Assembly: GCF_000226095.1 (NCBI RefSeq) | Contig: NC_016474.1 | Coordinates: 1,922,001-1,986,000 of the forward strand | Source: Thermothelomyces thermophilus ATCC 42464 | Lineage: Eukaryota; Ascomycota; Sordariomycetes; Sordariales; Chaetomiaceae | DNA: 64,000 nt | Reading direction: 5' to 3' | Shown: positions 54,390 through 64,000 of the stretch, in pieces | How the letters are laid out: each line of letters starts with the position of its first letter | Numbering within the stretch: the stretch's first letter is position 1 | Position numbers and translations under genes: made by a program | Notes under the pieces: model-generated | Seen by the model: the letters and a program-made list of their open reading frames with translations, nothing else | Database searches by the model: none | What the model was told of the DNA's origin: nothing

Positions 54390-56129
54390 TCAGACAAAGA
54401 TTTCCACTTCCACGACGCCGCCGGCGCGCCTGGCGTTGTAGATGGCCAGGACTGCGGCATCCCAGTCGGCCTCGCTGTGGATCTTTCTCTTGCCGGACGG
54501 GGTCATGATCTCATAGACGGGATCCTGGCCGGCGGCCTCGAAGGCGGCCTTGATGCTGGAAAAGGCGCCGTGCGCGATCATGTAGTCGGTGTGGCGGTAG
54601 GTGGTGGGCGGCGCGATGTCGACGCCGTCGGCCTTGTCCTTGACGTAGACGTGGTACTTGAGCCGGGCATTGGCGGGCACCTCCGCCGCGTCGGCGTGGT
54701 GATCGTCGAGACCGAGAATGGCTTCGCTGAGCTTGCGCTTCTTGCCGGCGACGGCGCCAGAGACGAGCGCCGCGAAGAATGACTGGCCTTGAGCGGTAGG
54801 CTCGGCCCCGCCCGGGGCGGATTTGGGAGACTCTGCGGAGGGAGCCGGCGAGGACGGCGACAGCGGAGTCTGGTCGCCGGAGTCGGCGTTCTTCATCGCA
54901 GCCTGGATGCGTTTCATGGCGAGGTACTTCTGCTTTGTATTGGTGTACATCCGGTAAAGAACCATGACAAAGCCGGCGAGGAGGCTGTATGAACGCTGTC
55001 AGTTGAGATGCCTTTTGTTTTCTTCGCTTTATAACACAGATCAGAGGGAAGTGTGCTTACATTGACGAATCTCTGGGCCAGAGATATTTGCGAGTGGCTG
55101 CGTTATTCCGCTTGTCGCCGAACCAGATGCGGCCCCAATCTTTGAAGATGAGGAGGTACAAGGCGATCTTGATGAGCACCTTTTTGGTTGCGGTTGCGGT
55201 ACCTGTGGGTTCCGAGACGAGCGGAAAGAGCTTGGAATCCTGCAAAATTTTTTTGATGTCCTGGCCGAGGCGCTTGCCCTCGTCCAGAGTCAGCTCAAGG
55301 TGGCCGTAGAGAACCTCAACCTTGGTTTTGCGATCTGGCTCGGGTCAGTAACTAAGTGTTAATTAAGAAAGCGAAGGTTCGGCGGGGCCGTACTGAGCGT
55401 GATATAGTAGCCAAGTTCATGTGCCAACTTCAAGTCGTGGTCGATTCGCCGAGGCAAGCGAATGAACGAGTTGGTCTGGCTCTTTGCGTAGCGAAAGCCG
55501 GGCATGTCAGCCGGGGAGATTTCCATCTCATTCCGGATCGTGTCGCCGTCTCGGTCTTCTGCTTGAGCATTAACAGGCGGTTCGCTGCTTGTGGCGGCCT
55601 CCCAGAGGTCTGTGAGCTCGGCTTCCAGAGCCGCATCATCGGGGTCCTCCTCAGGCGATCTCGCTGCAGACCCAGAGGCAGAAGCAGAACAAACAGAATG
55701 CTGGGTACTAACCACAGAGTCACCTGAAGTGTGTCCATCTAGGAGCGATAAAAAGGCATCTAGAGGATCAGGGACCGCGGGCAGGGAGAGCTGGGGCAGT
55801 GACAGTTGAGGCTCCCGAGGTGAGCCCGGGAACGCCGACTGTTGCACCGCCGGCGCGTCATTCTGGGTCGACTGAGCAGGAGCAGGCGCCGAGACGTTGG
55901 GAAAGCGGAGCTGAGCGGCTGAGTTAGTCGCATCATGAAGGTTTCCATGCGACGAAGGTGACGCCGGCTCACAATCGGGCCCGCACGACCTCGGCGGCGG
56001 CTCGATGGCGCCGGCTTCAGTAAAGAGAGAAGCCGGATCGATCTCATCGCCGCCGCCGAAGAGCGAGTCCACGTCATCATCTGCTACTCCATAGCGGTAG
56101 ACTAAGTCAAGATTGAAATTCTCGGCCAT
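54390..56129 (-). CDS. Unrecognised 534-residue protein with PB1-like C-terminus
   Basis: Three exons, 56129-55394, 55334-55061, 54984-54390; all junctions are GT-AG and in frame. I do not recognise the family. Residues 1-~200 are acidic, Ser/Pro-rich and disordered. A compact segment follows: FRYAKSQTNSFIRLPRRIDH, HELGYYITLNRKTKVEVLYG, HLELTLDEGKRLGQDIKKIL. Two hydrophobic stretches (~298-309 and ~337-347) are short for transmembrane helices and may be amphipathic. A Ser/Pro linker with KKRKL leads to a C-terminal module, ~444-534 (RLKYHVYVKDK, YEIMTPSGKRKIHSEADWDA, VVEVEIFV). Its strand-helix pattern and the SEADWDAAV stretch resemble a PB1 domain; this is inference. A telomere-like motif lies 159 nt upstream of the ATG (56288-56302). 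Confidence 0.85.
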
Positions 56130-56287
56130 CGTGATGATCGAGTCGGCCGGATGTGGTGTTGTTTCACTTTGAAGTTCTGAAGCGTGAGGGCACAAGGCAG
56201 TAGCAGTGTGAAATCGAGGCCCGCCGTGGGTTTTAACGCGCCGCGCCGCCGCGCCGCGGCGCCGCCGCGTGGGCCGAACGGCAGAGA

Positions 56288-56302
56288 AACCCTAACCCTA
56301 AC
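56288..56302. promoter_or_regulatory. Interstitial telomere-type repeat (telobox)
   Basis: AACCCTAACCCTAAC, two and a half telomeric units, 159 nt upstream of the ATG at 56129. Filamentous ascomycete telomeres use TTAGGG, so the match is exact. Such short internal copies act in fungal promoters as sites for Tbf1/Rap1-like proteins; it could also be a remnant of a healed chromosome break. Confidence 0.75.
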
Positions 56303-58030
56303 ATGGTTCACTGCCGACTCGCCCATCCGCTCTTGCACGGTTAATGATAGGAAAGAGAACGATTCTATTATTGTTCTTTTCTTGAATGATAGAGCCTCCC
56401 GAATACAACCCAAAGCGTAAAGTTCCAATAAAAGAACTCTTTTATATATCATTCTAATATGTAGCTTATGTATAAGACTTGGCTTTAACCGTATTAAGGC
56501 AGCTCACAATGGCGACGATAACTAGGTACAATACCTAATTAAGGAATGGAATGTAGAGGCGTTATGTTTGGCAGCCGTAAAGCTTAAACTGTATTTATCA
56601 TTGCTACAACGCTTTCTGCAATCTTAGAATTTTTGTTCCTTCCTTCGCAAAGCATGTAGGGTTCGGATTGTACAACTGCACGCAGATTTTGTCATTTTTT
56701 GGTCCCAGCCCGAGTAGCCACGCTGAAGAGGCGCTTGAAAGATGATATTCGGGATTTCGGTTGAATCTGCGATGATCTAGTTACCTAAGATCGAACCCTT
56801 GATTCAATATACCGACCGCCAATCTGTTTCGATATCTTCACCGCTCGCGGTCGGACGTTTTGGCATTGGATCCGTCATCAAAAAAGTCCCGTCTGAAGTC
56901 ACCTCAACACTCCGGCCAGGGTGGTCCGAAATCCATTATTAATTAGGGCATTGGCACACCGGGCGGTCTTGTCAACTAACTATTGTAGGTTCAGCTCGAA
57001 TCAAACGCCATCACTCCATACGATCCCTGGCTGCAGCTCAGTCCTGGGGTCGCTCTCCAGGGTATCTGGCCAATGGTCCGGGGATGCTGACAAGAATTAG
57101 GATCAGCCCAATCCTTCGAGGTCATGTGGTTTCAATAACGAAGCTACTTTTCCCTTCTAATTTTGGGAAGTGTGGCGCTGGCCATTTGCATGTTTTGGCA
57201 CTCACTGGATCTGAGGCGGCATTCGCAAGTGTTCCAGGCTACAGGCGCGTCCCGACAAGACCAATTGAGCATGACATATTGACAAGAAACTGAGCCCATT
57301 CGGCTCATGAAAAATACAGCACAGAAGGAAAAAATAAGAAGGATGAATCCTTTGAAAACTCTGGTGGCTGTCGGAGACTTCCCAGGGTTGCTCTCTAGAG
57401 CTGCTCCCGTGTCCCAACCTTGCGTTGCCCGCTCCCCTCCTTCCTTGTCCACGTCATGCCGAGAGTACTGTAGTGTATGTACATACATGCATCACGGTCC
57501 TGACCGAACAGATGCCCTGTATCTGCTAGGACTTTTCATGTCCGGGCCAGTAGGAAGCTCAGCCGCCCGCCGGGACGCCGTCGGATGACAGATCACTCCG
57601 TTAGGCCACTCGCCTAACAGCCCTCCTGGAGAGCGGCTCGACACGGCTCAGATCGCGGAGCCCACCCCCTAGAGTACGTATGTACTGTATGTACTCCGTA
57701 CAGATGGATCACAATACGTGTATGTATGTATGTACATGCATACGTTGAGGGCTCTCCAGGGGTGTTACTAGTCTAGTGTCGAGGACGCACCGAGAAGCAA
57801 CTTGCTACCGAGGTTAATTATCGATTCCTTGAATTGAAATCCGTACAGCGTGACTGATGGATCTGAGGCAAATCCTCGGCAGGTCTGGCCAACAGTCTTT
57901 TCGATAGCTGACTGGGCTGCCACAGATTACCACCCTGTGTTCCGAAATATTCATACGCCGGATATTTCCCCATTGATGCGAAACACCTGTCTTGAAGGTA
58001 TATATTCCTGTGAAATGCAAAAGCGATGCC

Positions 58031-58057
58031 GCAATTGCTGCTTCTTCCAGCAATTGC
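58031..58057. repeat. Perfect 10-bp stem hairpin
   Basis: GCAATTGCTG (58031-58040), loop CTTCTTC, then CAGCAATTGC (58048-58057). The stem is exact and each arm contains CAATTG. Confidence 0.9.
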
Positions 58058-58411
58058 ACCTATAGGTGTGTATTTTGGCAATTCCTTATTAGTGGATCAT
58101 ATATGTGAACACGCAGTCGTCAGGCTGGTATCTTTGTTGTCTGGCATGGATGAAACTAAGGTACTGGCTAGCTCCATTCGCCCGACTACTTAAACAGGCG
58201 TACGTCCATTCCAATATAGATGACCATCCACAGGAGGGAATGGTCGAGATCGTAACGGGCCGTCGCCCGCCACCAACCAGCCCATACTAACTTTGGAATC
58301 CTACCAGGCGGGTGAACAATGAGTTGCGAAGAATCAAGTCAACCGGCTGCCCACCCGGCGGCGGCGGCGGGGGGCGCGGGGGGGGGGAAGGGGGCGAAGG
58401 AACCTCCCTAG

Positions 58412-59832
58412 TTAATACAACTTATATGCGAACCTCGGGGTCCCCTCGGCACCGACGTGCACCTTGAAGACGGCGCCGCCGAGGCGCCTGCTCTCGCCGT
58501 CGGCCTCGCCGTCGTCGTCGGCGGCGGTGGTGATGACGAGCTCGCCGGCGCCGACGAGCTCGCAGCAGGTCGCGTTCCTCGTCGGGATGCGCACCTCGCC
58601 GACCAGCCGGCCGTCGGGCGAGATCTTGAGCACCCTCGCCTCGCCGTACACGGCGTGCCACAGGTTGCCGTCCGTGTCGACGCGGAAGCCGTCGGGCTCG
58701 CCCGGCCCGTCGTGGCGGTAGAAGACGCGCTGGTTCGAGTGCGCCCCCGTCGACGGGTCGTAGTCCCACGCCAGCACCTCCCGCGCCGTCGAGTGCGTGA
58801 AGTACATGGTGCGGCCCGAGGGGGAGAAGCCGACCGAGTTGGGGATGGTGAGGTCTGAGAGGGTGCGGGCGGCCGGGGCGCCGGCGGTGAAGCGGTAGAG
58901 AGAGCCTGAGAGTCCTGTGTTAGTCCGAATGGAGGGTAGAGAAAAATAAGAACAAAAATCAGAGAGGGAAGGGAAAAAAAAGAGAGAGAGAGAGAGAGAG
59001 AAGAGAGAACGATTAGAGACGCAAAAAGGCTTAGAGTAAGGACGTGCATGGGGTCATCTGGTAGGAGGAGCTAGCTAATGGGTACATTGAGGGGGTAGGG
59101 ACGAGACATGAGGGTTACATGTAAAGTATGCGCGTCAGACCACATGGCACGGCTAAGAGCTGCGGTGTGGAATGGCCGACGGCAGAGAGGATTGCAGATG
59201 AGCTGGCGAGTGAGATTATGGTGCGCGGAGGTGTGGGTATGACGGTGGCCTTTACTTCTGGTGCTGCTTGGGAGTCTCTGAAAGCTTGCCACGTATATAT
59301 ATGGCTCATAGCCCCATGCGAGTCGAAGGGCCCCGGCCCCCCCCCTTCCGTCCGTCCGGTAAGGCAGGATGGGAAATGGGAACAGAAAGCATCGGAACCT
59401 ACCCTCTGGCTGAAAAGGCCCCTGGCCGAAGTCTGTCATGGTCCCAAGCCAGAAGCGGCCGTTCGGGTCGACCACGCCATCGTTGCTCCGGATCCGTTCG
59501 GCCTTCTCGTCGCCAAACCTGGTGACGTATTCATACTTGCCCGTCTTCCTATCCAGAACGGCCAGGCCCTGCTTGGCCCCAACCAGGAGAGCCTCCTGCG
59601 GATCCCGGCCTTCGATGTCGGCCGTGACGGTGACGGGCTCATCGAACTGAAGCGTCTGGAGCGACGAAGGTCCCTCGGCGAGCGAAACGGTGTGGAGCTG
59701 CTTCTTGATGATGTCGACGAAGCGCAGCGTGTTGGTGGCCGGCTCATAGTATGGCCCCTCGCCGAGCGAGCAGTGCGTCTCAAGGTAGGGCTCGCTGACC
59801 TGCCATTGCTGGAATTCCTGTCCCGCCGCCAT
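58412..59832 (-). CDS. SMP-30/gluconolactonase/LRE-like hydrolase
   Basis: Two exons, 59832-59403 and 58905-58412, giving 307 residues, the family's usual length (~300). The metal site can be traced: E25 in CSLGEGPYYEP, the Asn in RSNDGVVDPNGRFWLGTM, and the Asp in PDGFRVDTDGNLW. The propeller repeats include TLRFVDIIKKQLHTV, AVLDRKTGKYEYVTRFG and NSVGFSPSGRTMYFTHS. The start is the ATG at 59832 (MAAGQEFQQW); upstream open sequence begins with GTG only. Intron 1 is 497 nt, several times longer than others here, with a (GA)n tract; the splice joins FQPE to GSLYRF, as in homologues. Members are Ca/Zn-dependent lactonases of sugar acid pathways or regucalcin-type proteins. The substrate cannot be told from sequence. 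Confidence 0.92.
58981..59007. repeat. (GA)n microsatellite inside the SMP-30 intron
   Basis: AG steps for about 20 nt, then AAGAGAGA, preceded by an A run. It lies within the 497-nt intron, where on the transcribed strand it reads CT-rich. Confidence 0.9.
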
Positions 59833-62800
59833 TGCTATTACCGTGGTCCTCGGTGACAGCTCAGCCGTGTTGGAAGCCCGGATGGATCTGTGTGTAAGAG
59901 GCGATGATTGGATAATAACGACGCTCCCCACCGAAATCTTCCCCCCCTTCTTAGTGGGCCCCTTGACCGTTTACAGACGGGGGACTTGACGACCTTCCTG
60001 ATATCCGAGGGGATTGTTCAAAGATGGGATGGGCTTGTGAGAGAAACCGCGCTTATTTGTAGTGAAGTACTCGCATAAAGTATCCCGCGGGTAGGGTCGC
60101 GGACTTGCCATTTTATCATCTGGCTACGGCTCCCAAGGTGGGGAAAAAGGAGGGCCATAGCGAGCGGCCCGGCTCGCGGGGTCGGAGTGTAGCACTCCCG
60201 TTAACGTTATCTCCAGAGTAGTTGTAGTCTGGTCGGATACCGGCCCTTGGATCCGCAGCTGCGGTCGATGTGGACAGCCGCCGGGAAAAGAGTGGTGGAG
60301 CATGCTGAATGGTCTGAGATCCCGGCCCGGCTCAAGAGCGCGAAAATGGAATGGGCGTTGGCGGTCGCGGGAGAACGGATGCAGGCTGCTCGGTCGAGTT
60401 TGGGTGACGGGCTGGAGAGTCGCTGTGCTGGAAAGTGCTGGCCCTCAAGAGCTCGGCAGGTATGGCACGCGTAGTTGTTCGAGACTGTTTGCCCATCCGT
60501 ACCCCGCCGCATGTGCGAAGTACGGGTTACGTTTTGTGCACTAATCTAGCCCGCCTCGATGAGGTATCGAGTCAACGGTTTGACACTTCAGGGTCGTGTT
60601 GACCTTCTCGGGCGAACAAACAGAAACCTGCAGCACTGTAGAATTGTAGATGACTTGCTTTGTATTCCGCGCACATACGAAAAAAAAAAAACCCTTCAGG
60701 AGTCCAATTGTCGTAGAAGACATGGCGCTGAGAAGAGGCGAAGGGAACGCGGACGGAGCTGTCATGATAACTACGGAGTAGTTAACGCAGCATGGTTTTA
60801 TATATGACCTGGGAGTTCATTTGGGCCCGCGGGTGCGAGGTGCGACTTGGCCTTGCATCTTTCCCTGAATACCACGTATATATAGAAGTATGTACATTGG
60901 GTCTAAACAATATCAAATCAGTTTGCTGCTTGATTAAATACCGTCGTGATTGATGTGGTCGCTCCCAGTTTATGAATATCAAGCCCTCACCTTACACAGC
61001 AGGTAGATACGTACAGTACCTGAGGTGCGGAGGTATCCCACCTGAGGCGGTGAAATACGGGATACTGTAGGGGCATTGTGGTTCGCTTTGGTCGCTGCCG
61101 CCAGGGTCTTGGTTTGCGAGAAGCGCCTATGGACTCTAGGCGAAAGAGGTGTACGAGTAAGACACGCGAGTCATGGGATAATAAGTCATTGCCGGAGTTT
61201 TCCCAGTTGTTTTGAGTTTCGTTTTGTCAGTCGCTTGGTTGAATTGACGCGCGGACTGGACTGCAAAAAGTTTCGACACGGGTGCTGAATGTGATCCCGG
61301 CAAGTGCCGCCTTGGTACCTGAATCAGCACGTCCAAGGTGTTGGCTGCATGGGCACCAACCAGTAGTTAGTACGATTCGTTCTTCTTTTGTTTCCATGGA
61401 AGATAACTACTTTATACGCACGAACCTTGGGTACCTTAAGGTACTTGATACAAGGTACTTCCGTGCTTGGGACCAACCTGGCCGAGTTACTTCAGGAAAA
61501 GGAAGGCTAGGCACCTTTGATAACCTGGTACTGTACGTACTCCATACATACCTCAGACACTGGCATCGAGCACAGTACTCCGTACCCCGTACCACTTTCC
61601 GGTCTGCATGTCCTGAGATGCAAGTCAAGGATGTATGTACAGTACCCGACGGTACGTGCTTCCGTAAATGATCTGTTATTGCGACATGTGGCGCTGAAAA
61701 AAAAGAGAGGTCTTGCATACCCGGTCTGCTGTGCCACCACCATCTCGGTTGACTCGCAGGTCCCCTCACTTGATGCGTTGTTGTTGTGGGTGGTGCAGGT
61801 GGAACCTCCCAATTTCTCGGATATTTAGTGGCCTGAGGCTGATCGGCTGGGTACATACACTAACTGCGGGTAAAGTTTGCACCCGCGACTGTTCTCGCAC
61901 TTGCAGTGTATGCAGGGCCTGCAGGGCCCACAGCCCACACCCGCCATCCTCGCTGCATGCGTGCCATCGTTGCATCCTGCTGTTGTGTCTTTTTGGTCCT
62001 GGGGGCCACTGCTTCTGAGTTGGCATTGCAGGCCCCAGAACAGCAGCTGCTGTATGCATGCCACTTGTTCCCCACGTCCTGGTTGGACGTTCTTGCTCGC
62101 AGAAGCCGTGGAAAGATGCCGACCGCCGCTCGTCCCTACAACCGGAAAAGGAGATGGAATATCACCCTTTCGGGAACAAGAAGGATCCCGTGACCGGAGA
62201 CAGGGGCGCTTGATCTGGAGGTCAGCGAACCACATTACCTTGACCGTGGGGGTGGGGGCTGAGACATTGCACTCAGGAGGATCCTACTTCGCTCGAACTG
62301 GCATCATTTCTTCCCGATGAATCGGGCTGGGGCCGGGTTGGGGGTTGGGGATACACTAGATAGGTCTTCACGAGTTTACGTACATACATACATACAATAG
62401 TTATCTATAGTAGAGCACTAAATAAGGTTAGATGCCTTATGTACTCCGTACCTGAGGTAGGTAATGGTAGGTACAGTACACTACTCCGTACACTTTCACA
62501 CTACGGGGTATATCAACTCGCCTCTACCACGGTACTCCGTACCAGTCGGGAAATGTCAGTGAATAGAGAATTTTGGTTCGACGATGTCATCATTGCGGAG
62601 GCCCCTCAATTGCCTGCGCAGGTTTCTCTGCTAGGGCTCGAAGCCGAATGCGGTGAACGACCTTGCGGATCATTGAATGAAAATTCCCATGGACAGTACC
62701 ATACGCCGGTGTACTCTTGCAGTTACTGCGTAGCGCACCATGCCACTAGCCCCCACCCTTGTTGCTCATGCCAGCCCATCGGTGTGTGTCATGGTGGAGG

Positions 62801-64000
62801 TATGAACGCCTGCACGCAACGGCGGACTGGTGGAAGTGTCAAGCGGTGTGAAGCGGAGGGAACACGAGTGGGCAATGTACACTACGGAGTCCGAAAACGG
62901 AACAGTTCGGCGCGCCTGTGTGATTCGAGAGGCATCTCGGTGCAAACCAATCAGTGCAGTGTAGGGAGTACCTACCTAGTTATGCATATGTATTGGGTAG
63001 GCATTTTAGGCAGCTGAACTAAGATCGTGAGGCATTGTGTGGTGGTTTTTAGTGTGTTGCGATGATGTGTAGTATGAATTGTATGCCTGTATGTATGTAT
63101 TGTACATACATACAGTACATAGAGTACAGTGCATACATGCACTAGTTAATTGATCGCGGCCGCATCCCTGGCCGCAGAACCTCCACGCCGCCTGCCACCC
63201 CACAGATCATGTCGGTAGTGGGGTGTCACAATACCGGAGAGTCTAGGACTTACTCTGGTTGTGGATGCCTGTAAAAACGGAAATGAAGAAATATAACAGC
63301 GCACAGGCACTATCTGCACAGCATTGGAACCCAAAGCACATCAAGAGCTCCACGCATCAGGCGTCAATGCGAAGCGTCTCGAAGTGGCTTGCAGGCGACA
63401 TGGACTTCACGGACTTCACGGCCCCCGACCACCGAATACCTTCGAGTACGAAATACCGATACTCTACATACATCTACTGCATCGACGCCCCTAGCCATTG
63501 AGGGATGCCAATGATAGCAACGAGGAGAACCAATTGGTTGATTGAACGTTGAGACATAGCACTGCGCTGAGGGACCACCATTTGCGCTCGGCGATAGCTG
63601 CAGCCATTGAAAGGTGGGCGGTGGCTTGCTGGGCGCAGTCTGTGGGCGCAGTATGTACGGAGGAGCAGGTCGTGGGTGAGGGATTCCTTAAAGCCTCCTT
63701 TAGTTCGAATCTCAGCGATGGCTTGAACTGGCATCAGCTCAACCAAGATTCGCTGTTGCTTTCCCAATGTCGGGATATGCGATTGAGAAGCTGGGCGAGA
63801 TGATCATAAGCACGGCTTTGCGATCCGGAGATTGGCTTGTGCGGTGTGACTGAGCCCTTGGGCTTGTGATGGCCATTCAGGCGCAGAGGCGCTGCGATCT
63901 GCTCAAGGTAATGCCGGCTCCCGTTCCGTGACGGCGTCACACAGAGTTCCGGAGATTACTCGGTATACACATCGCAGGAGAGATGGAAGTCAGAGAGAAA
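59833..64000. other. 4.2 kb right-end spacer, no supported gene
   Basis: The left part is the SMP-30 promoter. TACGGAGTA words are frequent: 60772-60780, 61576-61584, 62442-62450, 62482-62490 and 62533-62541, with GTACATAC tracts at ~62378-62396 and 63085-63116. Open frames on both strands are short and show no recognisable motif or codon pattern. A gene starting beyond 64000 may use part of this as its promoter. Confidence 0.6.
62442..62541. repeat. Three TACTCCGTA sites within 100 nt
   Basis: Exact copies at 62442, 62482 and 62533, all in the same orientation, interleaved with GAGGTAGGTAATGGTAGGTA. This is the tightest cluster of the word in the window. Confidence 0.9.

Larger units (their letters stand above)
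56130..58411. other. Intergenic region with GC block, telobox and A/T-rich stretch
   Basis: 2.3 kb. Right of the unrecognised gene's start comes a GC block (56239-56270, built of GCGCC/CCGCC), then the telobox (56288-56302), then an abrupt change to A/T-rich sequence to about 57000 without open frames. A perfect hairpin lies at 58031-58057, and TACTCCGTA at 57692-57700 among GTATGTAC words. G-rich run just before the SMP-30 stop (58373-58395). Confidence 0.6.

Noticed and set aside
1-64000. Transposons, LTR or viral fossils, secondary-metabolite cluster, CRISPR array
   Set aside because: No transposase, reverse-transcriptase, integrase or capsid motif was seen in any frame, no long terminal repeats, no synthase-type genes next to each other, and no regular repeat-spacer array; the organism is eukaryotic.

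Overview
The window is fungal nuclear DNA from a filamentous ascomycete. Coding regions are GC-rich, introns are mostly 50-80 nt with GTRNGT-type donors and CTAAC-like branch points, there are no operons, and genes lie on both strands with long intergenic spaces. Gene content and protein style (AreA-like acidic protein of DUF2457 type, Hos4-like ankyrin protein, SRD5A-type polyprenol reductase, CBM18 chitin deacetylase) fit Sordariomycetes. Sordariales/Chaetomiaceae is my best guess, but that is inference.

Layout, left to right. 1-677 (-) is the 5' part of a CENP-B-type helix-turn-helix protein cut by the window edge. A 6.6 kb spacer full of low-complexity tracts follows. 7255-8803 (-) is a DRG1/Rbg1 GTPase with seven exons. 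9572-14356 (-) is a 1547-residue ankyrin/ER-K-helix protein resembling Hos4 of the Set3 deacetylase complex. 15544-16369 (+) is an ALKBH6-like dioxygenase, tail to tail (38 bp) with a polyprenol reductase at 16408-17423 (-). 18755-19577 (-) is the mitochondrial ATP synthase delta subunit. A 3.9 kb divergent spacer with a possible decayed gene leads to an acidic nuclear-type protein (23429-25651, +). SAR1 is at 26498-27382 (+) and a patatin-like lipase at 28389-31036 (+). A GPI-anchored Ser/Thr-rich wall protein (33698-34348, -) and a C2H2 transcription factor (38393-40948, +) are divergent across 4 kb. A modular chitin deacetylase is at 41474-43491 (-), SEC12 at 46208-48151 (-), an aldehyde dehydrogenase at 48793-50337 (-), an LMBR1-type membrane protein at 51219-53461 (+), an unrecognised 534-residue protein with a PB1-like C-terminus at 54390-56129 (-), and an SMP-30/gluconolactonase family enzyme at 58412-59832 (-). 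The last 4.2 kb holds no gene I can support.

Functional links: SAR1 (COPII GTPase) and SEC12 (its exchange factor) lie about 19 kb apart. The remaining genes look like ordinary unlinked housekeeping, lipid, wall and regulatory genes. I see no secondary-metabolite cluster, no intact transposon and no recognisable viral fossil.

The strongest unexplained signal is non-coding. The 9-mer TACGGAGTA (or its complement) occurs at 16 places, all intergenic, against about 0.5 expected by chance. It often lies next to a sister word, GTACGGATTAC, and to GTATGTAC/GTACATAC tracts, and at least once it forms a nested inverted repeat (5791-5828).
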